IMG/VR virus record: IMGVR_UViG_3300025308_000320
Span: 1-43,014 of that record
DNA: 43,014 nucleotides
Source: a virus
Direction: 5' to 3' (one strand)
Shown: one piece after another, positions 14,660 through 22,822 of the stretch
Layout of the letters: each line of letters opens with the position of its first letter
How positions within the stretch are numbered: position 1 is the first letter of the stretch
The notes under the pieces: model-generated
The model's input: the letters and a program-made list of their open reading frames with translations, nothing else
The model's database searches: none
What the model was told of the DNA's origin: nothing
Position numbers and translations under genes: made by a program

Positions 14660-16423
14660 ATGGCCCGCAGCGCTGCCATGACCGAACGCCTGGTGCAGAT
14701 CGCCAGTGCCGCTGCCCAGGCCGGGCACGGCAAGAAAGAGGCGATCTATGCCGAAGCCTGTAGCGGCCTCGGTATCAGCCGGGCAACGCTGCTCCGCCAA
14801 ATCAAGGAAGTGACCGTGAAACCAGAAAGAAAACGCCGCGCCGATTGCGGAAAGACAGCGGTGAGCAGGGAGGAAGCCATCCTGATCAGCGCCGCACTCA
14901 TGGCGTCATTGCGCAAGAGTGCGACAAAGCGGCTGCTGTCGATTGATCAGGCCGTCGAGATGATGCGGGACAACGGCGAGATCCGTTGCGATCGCGTTGA
15001 TACCGAAACGGGCGAAGTATTCACGCTGGCCACCAGCACCATCATCCGCGCCCTGCGTACCTATCGTGTCCACCCGGACCAGTTGCTGGCGCCGGCCCCG
15101 GCCGTCGAGTTGCGCAGCCTGCACCCAAACCACGTCTGGCAGATCGACGCCAGCCTGTGCGTGCTCTACTACCTGAAGGCCGAGAACGAGAAGGAAAGCG
15201 GCCTGCAGGTCATGGAGTACAACCGCTTCTACAAGAACAAACCGGCCAACCTGAAGAGCATCGAGAACGACCGCGTCTGGTCCTACGAGCGGACTGACCA
15301 CAACAGCGGAGCGATTAGCGTCAATTACGTTAATGGCGCCGAGTCCGGCATGAATCTGGCCGAGAGCTTTATCAAATTCATCTGCCAGCAACCACGCGAT
15401 CCGATTCACGGCGTGCCCTACATTCTGATGATGGACATGGGCAGCGCCAACACCAGCGGCCTTTTCAAGAACTTCGCCCGCCGCCTGGGCGTCGAGCTCA
15501 TGCCTCACGCCGTCGGCAATGCCCGGGCAACCGGACAGGTCGAGAACGCTCGCAATATCATTGAACGCAGCTTCGAATCCGGCCTGCGCTTTCAGCCGGT
15601 CGCCAACCTGGAAGAACTCAACGCCCGGGCGCAGCAATGGTCTATCTGGTACAACGCGACAAAAACGCACAGCCGTCATTTCAAGACGCGGACCGAGCAG
15701 TGGATGACCATCACTGAGCAGCAACTGCGCATCGCGCCGCCGGCCGATCTGTGCCGCACGCTGCTGACGCACGAGCCTGAGTCTCGGGTGGTCGATGACT
15801 TCCTGCGCGTCAAGTTTGCCGGTCGGGAGTGGGACGTCTCCGCCGTGCCGCGCGTCATGGTCGGCGAAAAGCTGATGGTCACCTACAACCCTTACCAGCT
15901 CGACACCGTCTTCATCGTCGATTCCGATGCCGAGGGTAACGAGCTGCTGCACGCCGCCCCATCCGTCGAGCGCGGCGAAGACGGTTTTGCCGTCACGGCC
16001 AACGTCATCGGACAAGACTACCGCAAGCACGCCGAGACCGAGGCCGACATCAACCGCCGCGCCGTCGAGCTGGCCACCTACGGCGTGGTCACGCAGGATG
16101 AAGCCGACGCGGCCAGGAAGGCCAAGGCCCTGCCATTCGGCGGTCGCATCGACCCGATGAAGGCCGTGACCGATGCTGACCTGCCCACCTTCCTGCCGCG
16201 CCGCGGTACCGACCTGGTCGTCGGCGTCGGCGCCGTTGCTGCCGAGCGTACGTTCTCCCTGTTCGAAGCCGCCGCCGAACTGGCCCGCCTTGGCGTTGCC
16301 ATGGATGCCGACAAGAATCGCCTGGTCGCCTCTTGGTTCCCGGCCGGCGTGCCCGAATCCGAAATCGCCGGCCTGCAGCAGCGCTTGACGGTGCGCGCCG
16401 GCCTCAAGGTTGTGGGTGGTTGA
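14660..16423 (+). CDS. A: DDE transposase A (Mu A / BcepMu gp10-like)
   Basis: This 587-residue protein cuts and joins the phage ends during integration and replicative transposition. An N-terminal helix-turn-helix (GISRATLLRQIKEV, ~residues 37-50) may bind the ends. The RNase H-like core has D163 in HVWQIDAS, D259 in LMMDMGSAN and E295 in GQVENARN, a D,D35E triad with exactly 35 residues between the last two. A C-terminal beta-barrel part (residues ~375-430) follows, as in the Mu-transposase C domain. ATG 14660 is preferred to the in-frame GTG at 14618, which lies inside the DUF3102 gene. B follows after one base. Confidence 0.95.
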   Translation: MARSAAMTERLVQIASAAAQAGHGKKEAIYAEACSGLGISRATLLRQIKEVTVKPERKRRADCGKTAVSREEAILISAALMASLRKSATKRLLSIDQAVEMMRDNGEIRCDRVDTETGEVFTLATSTIIRALRTYRVHPDQLLAPAPAVELRSLHPNHVWQIDASLCVLYYLKAENEKESGLQVMEYNRFYKNKPANLKSIENDRVWSYERTDHNSGAISVNYVNGAESGMNLAESFIKFICQQPRDPIHGVPYILMMDMGSANTSGLFKNFARRLGVELMPHAVGNARATGQVENARNIIERSFESGLRFQPVANLEELNARAQQWSIWYNATKTHSRHFKTRTEQWMTITEQQLRIAPPADLCRTLLTHEPESRVVDDFLRVKFAGREWDVSAVPRVMVGEKLMVTYNPYQLDTVFIVDSDAEGNELLHAAPSVERGEDGFAVTANVIGQDYRKHAETEADINRRAVELATYGVVTQDEADAARKAKALPFGGRIDPMKAVTDADLPTFLPRRGTDLVVGVGAVAAERTFSLFEAAAELARLGVAMDADKNRLVASWFPAGVPESEIAGLQQRLTVRAGLKVVGG

Positions 16424-16424
16424 G

Positions 16425-17606
16425 ATGACGATCAAACAACTGCTCATCACGCATGGCATTACCCAGCAGGCCCTGGGCGACGGCGCCGGCCTGTCGCGCG
16501 GTGCGCTGTATCGCCTACTGTCAGCCGGCGAATTCCCGGTACGCGACCCGGGCGCCGAGCAGCGCGTATTTGAATTTTTGGCCAAAAACGGCGTTGACCG
16601 TGGAAGCCTCGAAACCCTTTTCTCGCAGCAAAAGAAAGCCCCGGTCGTGTTGACGCACGCCGAGGCCGATCCCGAAGCAACCGTTGAAGAAACCCAGGAG
16701 GAATCCATGTTACTACGAAATGAAACGCTCACGCCCTTGGCCCGGCAGCACTTCGGCTTGGTCCGTAGCCCGTTTGTTGACGACGTGCGCACCCGCGCCG
16801 ATGTCTTCGCCAGCGCCAACACCCGCTATGTCCGCGCCGCGCTGCTCGATGCCGCGCTGAATCATGGCTTCATCGGCATCGTCGGCGAGTCCGGCGCCGG
16901 CAAATCGACACTCCTCGAGGAGCTCGAAGAACGCATCGCCGACGAAGGTCGTCAGGTCATCATCATCCGCCCCTACATCCTGGCCATGGAAGAAAACGAC
17001 CAGAAGGGCCGCACGCTGAAGAGCGGGCAGATCGCCGAGGCCATCATCCGCGCCCTGGATCCTTCCGGCTCGCCGCGTCGCACGCCGCAGGCCCTGTACA
17101 AGCAAGTGCACGACCTGCTCAAGTCGAGCCGCAGCGCCGGCTATAGCCACCTGCTGGCGATCGAGGAGGCGCACTGCTTGCCGGTGGCCACGCTCAAGCA
17201 CCTCAAGCGCTTCCTGGAACTCAAACAGGGCCTCGGCCGTCTGCTCGGCATTTGCCTGGTCGGCCAGCCGGAACTGAAGAACCGCCTATCCGACAAGAAT
17301 CCGGAAGTCCGCGAAGTCGTGCAGCGCTGCGAGCTGGTCGAGCTGCAGCCGCTCGATAACGATCTTGAGGCCTACCTCAAGCACAAGTTCGAGCGCATGG
17401 AGATCAAGCTCGATGACGTGCTCGCCAGCGATGCCTGCGACGCGCTGCGCGCCCGCTTGATCCGCATGCCGCGCGGCGGCAAGCCGAGCGATGCCGTGAG
17501 CCTGTGCTACCCGCTGGTCGTCAACAACCTGGTCACTCGGGCGATGAATGCGGCAGCGGTCGCCGGCTGGCCGAAGGTTGATGGCCAAGTGATCGGAGGG
17601 TGCTGA
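16425..17606 (+). CDS. B: transposition ATPase B (AAA+, ExeA/TnsC-like)
   Basis: The 393-residue protein is the partner that captures target DNA and activates A. The N-terminus has a helix-turn-helix (GITQQALGDGAGLSRGALYR). The AAA+ part has Walker A GESGAGKST (residues 154-162) and Walker B SHLLAIEEAH (E247-E248), then a GQPEL sensor segment. It is longer than Mu B and resembles the BcepMu gp9 / ExeA-type ATPases. The start ATG is one base after the transposase stop (TGAGATG). Confidence 0.93.
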   Translation: MTIKQLLITHGITQQALGDGAGLSRGALYRLLSAGEFPVRDPGAEQRVFEFLAKNGVDRGSLETLFSQQKKAPVVLTHAEADPEATVEETQEESMLLRNETLTPLARQHFGLVRSPFVDDVRTRADVFASANTRYVRAALLDAALNHGFIGIVGESGAGKSTLLEELEERIADEGRQVIIIRPYILAMEENDQKGRTLKSGQIAEAIIRALDPSGSPRRTPQALYKQVHDLLKSSRSAGYSHLLAIEEAHCLPVATLKHLKRFLELKQGLGRLLGICLVGQPELKNRLSDKNPEVREVVQRCELVELQPLDNDLEAYLKHKFERMEIKLDDVLASDACDALRARLIRMPRGGKPSDAVSLCYPLVVNNLVTRAMNAAAVAGWPKVDGQVIGGC

Positions 17607-17607
17607 G

Positions 17608-18273
17608 ATGGGTGCTCATACCGACCCGGTCTGGATGGCCGATTTTCCGGGTGACGGTGCTACCGTCATCCGTGGTCTGGACAGCAAGCCGATCTGTTCA
17701 GTGCCGCATTTTCGGCCTCATATGGAGACTGCTGCCAATGTCGCGCTGATTGAACTGGCGCCGGAGTTGTTCCGTTCCGTCTGCGAGCTGGTCGCTGTCA
17801 TGCGCGCCTCCGACGTTAAGGCTGCGACCACCTGTACCACCGATGACTGGGATGCGGCTCTCGACGACGCCCAATCGCTGATTGACCTTCTGGCAGACGA
17901 CCTCGTCTTCATTGATCCGTCAGTCAGGGACGGAATAGTCGTCTTGCCCATGCCGATGATGACGCCGCCGGCAACAGTTCTCATGTTCAGGGCCGTTGAT
18001 GGCGACGTAACCATCCTCGTCCACGCCGACGACGACCGAAAAACCACGCTTGGTCAGTGGAACATCTCATCTTCAATGTTTACCTTCGTGCATACCTTCC
18101 TCCAGGAAGATGGCCCGCTGTGTGGCGTCCTGCGGCACGAGAAGAAAATCGTCGGAGAAGTCGCCATTTTGCCCGGTCGCCAGTTCAAGCTGACGCTTGG
18201 CGAGCACGTTCAGTCCGTAGAACTAGCCGCGGATGACATCACCGACATCATCAACCTGTTCCAGGGGAGCTGA
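17608..18273 (+). CDS. hypothetical early protein
   Basis: A 221-residue acidic protein starting one base after the B stop, with GGAGGG before the ATG. The N-terminal half is mixed and contains HMETAANVALIELAPELF; the C-terminal half is beta-rich (GDVTILVHADDD, then KIVGEVAILPG). No known motif, signal or membrane span. Placed in the early operon between B and other small genes, so probably a replication accessory. Confidence 0.7.
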   Translation: MGAHTDPVWMADFPGDGATVIRGLDSKPICSVPHFRPHMETAANVALIELAPELFRSVCELVAVMRASDVKAATTCTTDDWDAALDDAQSLIDLLADDLVFIDPSVRDGIVVLPMPMMTPPATVLMFRAVDGDVTILVHADDDRKTTLGQWNISSSMFTFVHTFLQEDGPLCGVLRHEKKIVGEVAILPGRQFKLTLGEHVQSVELAADDITDIINLFQGS

Positions 18274-18274
18274 G

Positions 18275-18640
18275 ATGAGCGCTACCGTGATCGCCTTCCC
18301 CTATTGTGTGCCTGAACACCTTGTGCCGGCCTTCATCGCGCCCGCGTGCACTGGCCAAATCAACACCGCCGATGCCCGGCACGACATCGACAAGCTGCTC
18401 GCCGACCAGCGCCAGGTCTGGGACTGGGCTGTCGCCTCCGGCCTCGCCGTGCTCAGCATCAACGGCGACCGCAACGGCGCCTACCTGTGCATCGCCCCGG
18501 CCGAACACATCTACAAGCTGTTTGGCGAAGAGTGCGCCCAGATCCAGCGCAAGACGCAAGACGGTCTGTGCCTCGAAACCTGGATGGGCCTGGTCGGTCA
18601 CATCCGCGTCTTCTGGCGGGAGGTCAAATGCGTGCATTGA
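18275..18640 (+). CDS. hypothetical early protein
   Basis: A 121-residue protein with a mixed fold (DARHDIDKLLADQRQVWDWA, then GLAVLSINGDRNGAYLCIAP). No recognised family. It begins one base after the previous stop (TGAGATG) and its end overlaps the next gene by 13 bases. Confidence 0.68.
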   Translation: MSATVIAFPYCVPEHLVPAFIAPACTGQINTADARHDIDKLLADQRQVWDWAVASGLAVLSINGDRNGAYLCIAPAEHIYKLFGEECAQIQRKTQDGLCLETWMGLVGHIRVFWREVKCVH

Positions 18641-19401
18641 GCCAGCCATCTGCCACCCGCATGAGCCAGCGCGGCCTGCGCCCGGCCAGCGAGCTGGCAG
18701 AGAATCGCCCGCATGGCGACCGCCTGCGCTACATCGGCGGCTGTCGCTGCGACGCCTGCCGTGCCGCTAACACCGCCTACGAGCGTAGCCGGAACGCGGC
18801 CCGCGCCGCCGGCGACTGGAACGGCATCGTCAGCGCCGACAAGGCCCGGCGCCATATCAAAAAGCTGTCAAAGCTTGGCGTCGGCCGGCGGGCAGTAGCG
18901 GCAGCAACCGATATTTCCGACACAATCCTGTTCGAGATTCGTAGCGGCACGCGCAAGAATATCCGGGCCCGCACCGAGCGGCTGATTCTCGCCGTGACGA
19001 CCGACGTGCGCGGCGAGGCCTTTCTGGTCCCGGCCGGGCCGACCTGGGCGCTGATCGACGAGCTGATCGCCGCCGGCCACACCAAGAGCGAGATTGCCCT
19101 CGGCATCGGCCGCAAGACGCCGGCGCTGCAGCTCGACAAGACGACGATCACCCTGCGCAACGAGGCGGCGGTCAAGCGCCTGCATGCCCGGCTGATCCAG
19201 CCCGATCAGGGGATGGTCAATGCCAGCAAGGCAGTGCGCCTGATCGAGCAGCTACGGGCCGAGCTGTTCCCCGCCAGTCGCATCGCCGCCGAGCTGGGCA
19301 TGCCGGAGGCCGTCGAATCTGGCGCCTTCGTTCTGCCCAGGCGCATCACTAGCGAACTCGAAACCCGCATCGTCGCGCTGCATCAGCGCTTGATGAACTA
19401 G
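18628..19401 (+). CDS. hypothetical early protein with CxCxxC motif
   Basis: The 257-residue product has near its start GDRLRYIGGCRCDACRAAN, a Cys motif that may bind zinc. The rest is rich in Arg/Ala helices and has two helix-turn-helix-like stretches (LGVGRRAVAAATDISD and GHTKSEIALGIGRK), pointing to DNA binding. ATG 18628 has GGGAGG 5 bases upstream; the longer upstream frame overlaps a real gene and is rejected. Family not recognised beyond the Cys motif. Confidence 0.7.
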   Translation: MRALSQPSATRMSQRGLRPASELAENRPHGDRLRYIGGCRCDACRAANTAYERSRNAARAAGDWNGIVSADKARRHIKKLSKLGVGRRAVAAATDISDTILFEIRSGTRKNIRARTERLILAVTTDVRGEAFLVPAGPTWALIDELIAAGHTKSEIALGIGRKTPALQLDKTTITLRNEAAVKRLHARLIQPDQGMVNASKAVRLIEQLRAELFPASRIAAELGMPEAVESGAFVLPRRITSELETRIVALHQRLMN

Positions 19402-19409
19402 GAGCTGAC

Positions 19410-19535
19410 ATGCGCAAGCTGATCAACATCGCAATCGTTCCAGGGCGTGCGCTGCAACGCGTCGTCCTGGCCATCAAGTTCTACACCCGACTCGGTTACA
19501 GCTGGCACCTCGCCTGGTGTAAAGCGGCGCGCTGA
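19410..19535 (+). CDS. 41-residue basic phage protein
   Basis: A short frame with a ribosome binding site (GGAG) before ATG encodes a basic protein ending in FYTRLGYSWHLAWCKAAR. This aromatic-basic ending (RLGYSW..AW) is one I know from tiny proteins of other Mu-like phages. It lies in the 177-bp gap between two early genes in the same direction. Function unknown. Confidence 0.65.
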   Translation: MRKLINIAIVPGRALQRVVLAIKFYTRLGYSWHLAWCKAAR

Positions 19536-19578
19536 CCGCTCAACAACTCATCGCCATTACGTTTAACCAGGAGGAATC

Positions 19579-20193
19579 ATGGAAACAAACAGCCATCCCG
19601 GCTATCTCAAGAATGCCGTTGGCCATCTTGTCCCGATCGAATCGGTCAAGCCGATCGATCTCGCTCGCGACTCGCTGGTAAAAGAGATTGTCGTCAAAGC
19701 CCGCACCATCAGCGGCCAGATCGGCGAATTCAAGGCTGCCACCTTCGACGACATATCGGCCTTCGTTCAGCTTTCGGCCGAGCAGTATCAGGCCAAGCTC
19801 GGCGGCCAGAAGGGCAACGTCACGCTGCTCTCGTTCGATGGCCGCTACAAGGTGCAACGCGCCATCGCCGAGCACATCACTTTTGATGAGCGTCTGCAGG
19901 CCGCCAAGGCGCTCATCGACGAGTGCATTACCGACTGGTCCCAGGGTAGCCGCACCGAAATAAAGGTGCTGGTCAATGACGCTTTCCAGGTCGATCAGAC
20001 TGGCAAAGTCAACACCGGCCGCGTCCTCGGCCTACGCCGTCTGGAGATCAACGACGAGCGCTGGCATCGCGCCATGATGGCCATCGGCGAAGCTGTCCAG
20101 GTCGTAGGCAGCAAAAGCTACATCCGCGTCTATGAGCGCGATGAGTCGAGCGGTGAATACCGCCCGATCCCTCTTGACGTTGCGGCGGCTTGA
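19579..20193 (+). CDS. DUF3164 family protein
   Basis: The 204-residue protein has the typical opening GYLKNAVGHLVPIESVKPID, then QLSAEQYQAKLGGQKGNVTL and SFDGRYKVQRA, all DUF3164 hallmarks. The family is almost restricted to transposable phages, between B and gemA; its activity is unknown. A strong AGGAGG lies 5 bases before the ATG. Confidence 0.9.
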   Translation: METNSHPGYLKNAVGHLVPIESVKPIDLARDSLVKEIVVKARTISGQIGEFKAATFDDISAFVQLSAEQYQAKLGGQKGNVTLLSFDGRYKVQRAIAEHITFDERLQAAKALIDECITDWSQGSRTEIKVLVNDAFQVDQTGKVNTGRVLGLRRLEINDERWHRAMMAIGEAVQVVGSKSYIRVYERDESSGEYRPIPLDVAAA

Positions 20194-20202
20194 GGTGGCG
20201 TG

Positions 20203-21123
20203 ATGTGGTTCCATAACCTGCAGATTTACCGTCTCCCTTCTCCCTGGAATATAACCGCCGACCAGCTGCGCGAGCAGCTCGCTCGCGGCCCGTTCTTCCC
20301 TGCTGCCGGCCATGAAGCACAAACCCGTGGCTGGGCGGCCCCGCGTGTTGATGGCGAGTTGCTTCACGCCATGAATGGCGCTTGGCTCATCCGCCTCGAC
20401 ATCGAGACTCGTCTGCTGCCGCCATCGGTCATCACTGCCGAAGTGCGCGTCCAGGCTGAAAAATTGGAAGAAAACCAGGGCTTTGGCCCCGGCCGTAAGC
20501 AGATGAAAGAACTGCGCGAAAAGGTGACCGCCGAGCTGTTGCCACGCGCCTTCACAAATCGCCGCGGCACCTACGTCTGGATCGATCCGAAAGCTGGGTG
20601 GTTCTGCGTCGATGCCGGTACGCCGGCCAAGGCCGACCAAGTCATCGAGCACCTGCGTCATTGCCTGGATGCATTTCCTCTGACCATGCTTCACACCCAG
20701 GTCTCGCCGCCTGCCGCCATGGCTGGCTGGCTGGCTGGCGAAGCGCCAGACGGATTCACCATCGACCGTGACTGCAGCCTGAAGGCTGGCGGCGAAGAGA
20801 AATCGCAAGTCAGCTACAAACGCTGCCCACTCGATGCTGATGAAGAGATCGGCGGCGAGATCAAGGGGCACCTGGCCAGCGGCAAGATGCCGACAAGCCT
20901 GGCGCTCACCTGGGATGACCGCATCTCGTTCGTGCTCAATGAAAAGCTGACCATCAAGCGCCTGGCCTTCCTCGACCTGCTCAGGGAAGAAGCCGAGCAG
21001 AACGCCGAAACCGCCGACGACCAGTTCAACGCTGACTTCGCGCTGATGACCGGCGATCTGGGGCGCTTTCTGCCGGCGCTGATCAAGGCGTTGGGTGGGG
21101 AGGTGCGTGATGGCGATCTATAA
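20203..21123 (+). CDS. rdgC: RdgC-like recombination-associated protein
   Basis: RdgC forms a ring around double-stranded DNA and limits RecA action in E. coli. This 306-residue protein follows the family closely: MWFHNLQIYRL at the start, HEAQTRGWAAP, LLPPSVITAEV, ELLPRAFTNRRG, then LALTWDDRISFVLNEKLTIK and DADEEIGGEI. ATG 20203 fits the family start; a GTG at 20200 is an alternative. It overlaps the ASCH gene by 14 bases. A phage copy may shield replicating ends from host recombination. Confidence 0.92.
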   Translation: MWFHNLQIYRLPSPWNITADQLREQLARGPFFPAAGHEAQTRGWAAPRVDGELLHAMNGAWLIRLDIETRLLPPSVITAEVRVQAEKLEENQGFGPGRKQMKELREKVTAELLPRAFTNRRGTYVWIDPKAGWFCVDAGTPAKADQVIEHLRHCLDAFPLTMLHTQVSPPAAMAGWLAGEAPDGFTIDRDCSLKAGGEEKSQVSYKRCPLDADEEIGGEIKGHLASGKMPTSLALTWDDRISFVLNEKLTIKRLAFLDLLREEAEQNAETADDQFNADFALMTGDLGRFLPALIKALGGEVRDGDL

Positions 21124-21496
21124 CTTCAAGAAGCAGTTTGCCGGCGCCATCCGTACCGGCAGCAAAACCCAGACCATTCGTGCCCATGGCAAACGCCAGC
21201 CGCCGAAGGTGGGCGACTGGGCCTATTGTTACACCGGCCTGCGCACGCGTGACGTCTGCCGCCTCGGCGCCTTCCGGATCGTGCGCGTTACGCAGATCTC
21301 GATCTCAGCCGGCAGTTGCTCCGTATCGGTGCCTCGTTGCGGCGTTTGGTCCAACTTGTCCGCGGAAGAGATTGAGCAACTGGCGCGGGCCGATGGTTTT
21401 TCTTCGGCCGGCGACTTCTTCGATTTTTTCTCCAGGGAGCACGGAGGAACGCTCGGTGGCCACCTGATCGAGTGGGATCCGGAGACTGCGCAATGA
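21110..21496 (+). CDS. ASCH/PUA-like domain protein
   Basis: The 128-residue protein starts MAIYNFKKQFAGAIRTGSKT, followed by QTIRAHGKRQPPKVGDW and YTGLRTRDVC, the ASCH (PUA-like) pattern. Such domains bind RNA or modified nucleotides. Relatives occur in the early region of B3-like phages. ATG 21110 has GGGGAGG just upstream and lies inside the end of rdgC. Confidence 0.78.
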   Translation: MAIYNFKKQFAGAIRTGSKTQTIRAHGKRQPPKVGDWAYCYTGLRTRDVCRLGAFRIVRVTQISISAGSCSVSVPRCGVWSNLSAEEIEQLARADGFSSAGDFFDFFSREHGGTLGGHLIEWDPETAQ

Positions 21497-21669
21497 ATGG
21501 GGGCGCCCTTATTCAACTTACGCTAGCCGCCAAGCGCGCTGCATTCCCGTTGGCCGCGCCGCGCTACCAGACGCTGACCTTCTTGCCGGTCACCATTTTC
21601 GCTGCTGTGGTCGACGGCTATTACGAGGCCTTTTTCGCCAGCCTTGCCCCGACGGGTGTCCAGTCATGA
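21493..21669 (+). CDS. small hypothetical early protein
   Basis: A 58-residue product in ATGA overlap with both neighbours. A hydrophobic middle (TLTFLPVTIFAAVV) may be a membrane span or a buried helix. No family recognised. Confidence 0.6.
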   Translation: MNGGALIQLTLAAKRAAFPLAAPRYQTLTFLPVTIFAAVVDGYYEAFFASLAPTGVQS

Positions 21670-22124
21670 CGCCCATCCTCACATCCCGCCTGCGCCAGTT
21701 GCGCGCCATCCGCCACAAGGCCGGCGAGCTGCTCGACGATGTCAGTTATCGCGAGATCCTGCAGCGCTGTGCCGGCGTCTCCAGCTCGACGCAGATCCGC
21801 AGCGTCGCCAAGGCCGAAGCGGTGATCGACGAGTTTCGCCGCCTCGGCATCGGAACCCCGCCACCGCGCAAGCCGCTTACGCCACAGCAAAAGAAGATCT
21901 GGTCGCTGTGGCAGAGCCTCGCCGATAAAGGCCATGTGACAGATCGGACCATGCGCGGGTTGTTAGTCTGGGTAAAACGCCAGACCGGCGTCGACGCCCT
22001 GTCGTTCATGACCTGGCCGCAGGAACGCCAGGTCACTGAAAGCCTCAAGCGCTGGCTGGCGCGAGGCGTTGATGACACGGTCAACGGCAAAAAACAGTCA
22101 AAAACGGAAAACGATCATGGCTGA
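21666..22124 (+). CDS. gemA: GemA / gp16 family regulatory protein
   Basis: The 152-residue protein has the GemA core: QQKKIWSLWQSLADKGHVTD, then RGLLVWVKRQTGVDAL and ESLKRWL. In Mu, GemA alters host gene expression and DNA supercoiling and lies just before mor, as here. It overlaps mor by 8 bases. Confidence 0.9.
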   Translation: MTPILTSRLRQLRAIRHKAGELLDDVSYREILQRCAGVSSSTQIRSVAKAEAVIDEFRRLGIGTPPPRKPLTPQQKKIWSLWQSLADKGHVTDRTMRGLLVWVKRQTGVDALSFMTWPQERQVTESLKRWLARGVDDTVNGKKQSKTENDHG

Positions 22125-22608
22125 TCTGTTCGATGCCGGCGACCTGCTGGCGCCGCTGAATGCCCAGTTGCCGGCGGGCATGCACCCAACGCATCGAGCG
22201 ATGGCCGAGGAGATGTATCTGCACCTGGCTGAGGACGAGCAGGCCGTCCAGGAGATTGGCCTTGATCGCCTGGCCGAGTTGGTTGTGGGACAGGTTGATC
22301 GCGTGGCGCAGGAAATCGGCGGCTGTTATTTCTACATGCCGAAGGGTGTCGGCATCGCGCTGTCGGCTCGGGATCGGGAAATTGCCGCTGAGTGGCGCGG
22401 CAACAACGGCCATGTCCTGGCTCGTAAATACCATCTGTCCGAGATGCGTATCGGCCAGATAATGAAAAAATGGCGCCTTGAACAGTTCGCGCTGAAGCAG
22501 AATAAATTCCATGGATCCGGTTTTGACTTACCGACCCTTGGAAAAAAAGGCGTCAAACAGCTGTCGCTGCAGCCGAATGATTTTCAGGAAACCGGCGCCG
22601 ACAAATAA
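22117..22608 (+). CDS. mor: Mor-family late/middle transcription activator
   Basis: The 163-residue protein has the Mor/C layout: an N-terminal helical dimer part (DEQAVQEIGLDRLAELVV), a strand with GGCYFYMPKG, and a C-terminal helix-turn-helix (GNNGHVLARKYHLSEMRIGQ, then IMKKWR). It is longer than Mu Mor because of a C-terminal tail (from ~residue 125). It closes the early operon. Only one Mor/C-type gene is seen, so it probably serves all three AAAACGTTTT promoters. ATG 22117 is chosen as it matches the family; the ribosome binding site is weak. Confidence 0.9.
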   Translation: MADLFDAGDLLAPLNAQLPAGMHPTHRAMAEEMYLHLAEDEQAVQEIGLDRLAELVVGQVDRVAQEIGGCYFYMPKGVGIALSARDREIAAEWRGNNGHVLARKYHLSEMRIGQIMKKWRLEQFALKQNKFHGSGFDLPTLGKKGVKQLSLQPNDFQETGADK

Positions 22609-22756
22609 GAGCGCCGGGCGATTTTTTCGGCAAAGGCGACGTCCTTGTAGCCGGATGGTGCCGTAAATCGATCCTACCCGTGCACAAATGGCTTTGTGCA
22701 CTGTTGGCAAGCCGGCGGCGAGCAGCAAAAAACAACCCCGCGAACTGGCTAAGCAT
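22553..22756 (-). CDS. possible small antisense ORF, 67 residues
   Basis: On the minus strand GGAGG stands 4 bases before ATG 22756 and opens a 67-codon frame that runs back into mor. The product is basic (AARRRLANSAQSHLCTGRI) with no clear domain. The ribosome binding site is its only strong support. The codons around SAQSHLC fall in the 9-bp inverted repeat at 22680. It could be chance. Confidence 0.3.
   Translation of the reverse strand: MLSQFAGLFFAARRRLANSAQSHLCTGRIDLRHHPATRTSPLPKKSPGALICRRRFPENHSAAATAV
22592..22627 (+). terminator. intrinsic terminator of the early operon
   Basis: CCGGCGC (22592-22598) and GCGCCGG (22611-22617) form a perfect 7-bp stem around a 12-base loop that includes the mor stop codon, followed by TTTTTT at 22622-22627. 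Confidence 0.85.
22680..22701. repeat. perfect 9-bp inverted repeat between mor and the fibre operon
   Basis: GTGCACAAA (22680-22688) and TTTGTGCAC (22693-22701) are perfect inverse complements around TGGC. There is no T run after it on the plus strand, so it is not an ordinary terminator; it may be an operator or an RNA hairpin. It does not match the 11931 operator beyond GTGC. Confidence 0.6.
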
Positions 22757-22774
22757 TAAACCTCCGTACTTCAA

Positions 22775-22822
22775 AAAACGTTTTGTTCATGCCGCCATCG
22801 CGCCCGCGCGAAAAATGCGGGC
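22775..22822 (+). promoter_or_regulatory. late promoter of the fibre/appendage operon
   Basis: AAAACGTTTT (22775-22784) lies 38 bases before ATG 22823. The -10 window (-12 to -7 from the A of ATG) reads AAAAAT. The last bases before the ATG, GCGGGC, can pair with GCCCGC a few bases upstream. No Shine-Dalgarno is present. Layout identical to 9329 and 27747. Confidence 0.75.

Noticed and set aside
14906-16822. 638-residue open frame on the minus strand
   Set aside because: It lies fully against transposase A and ATPase B, both certain genes. Long antisense frames are common in GC-rich coding DNA, and its product shows no motif.
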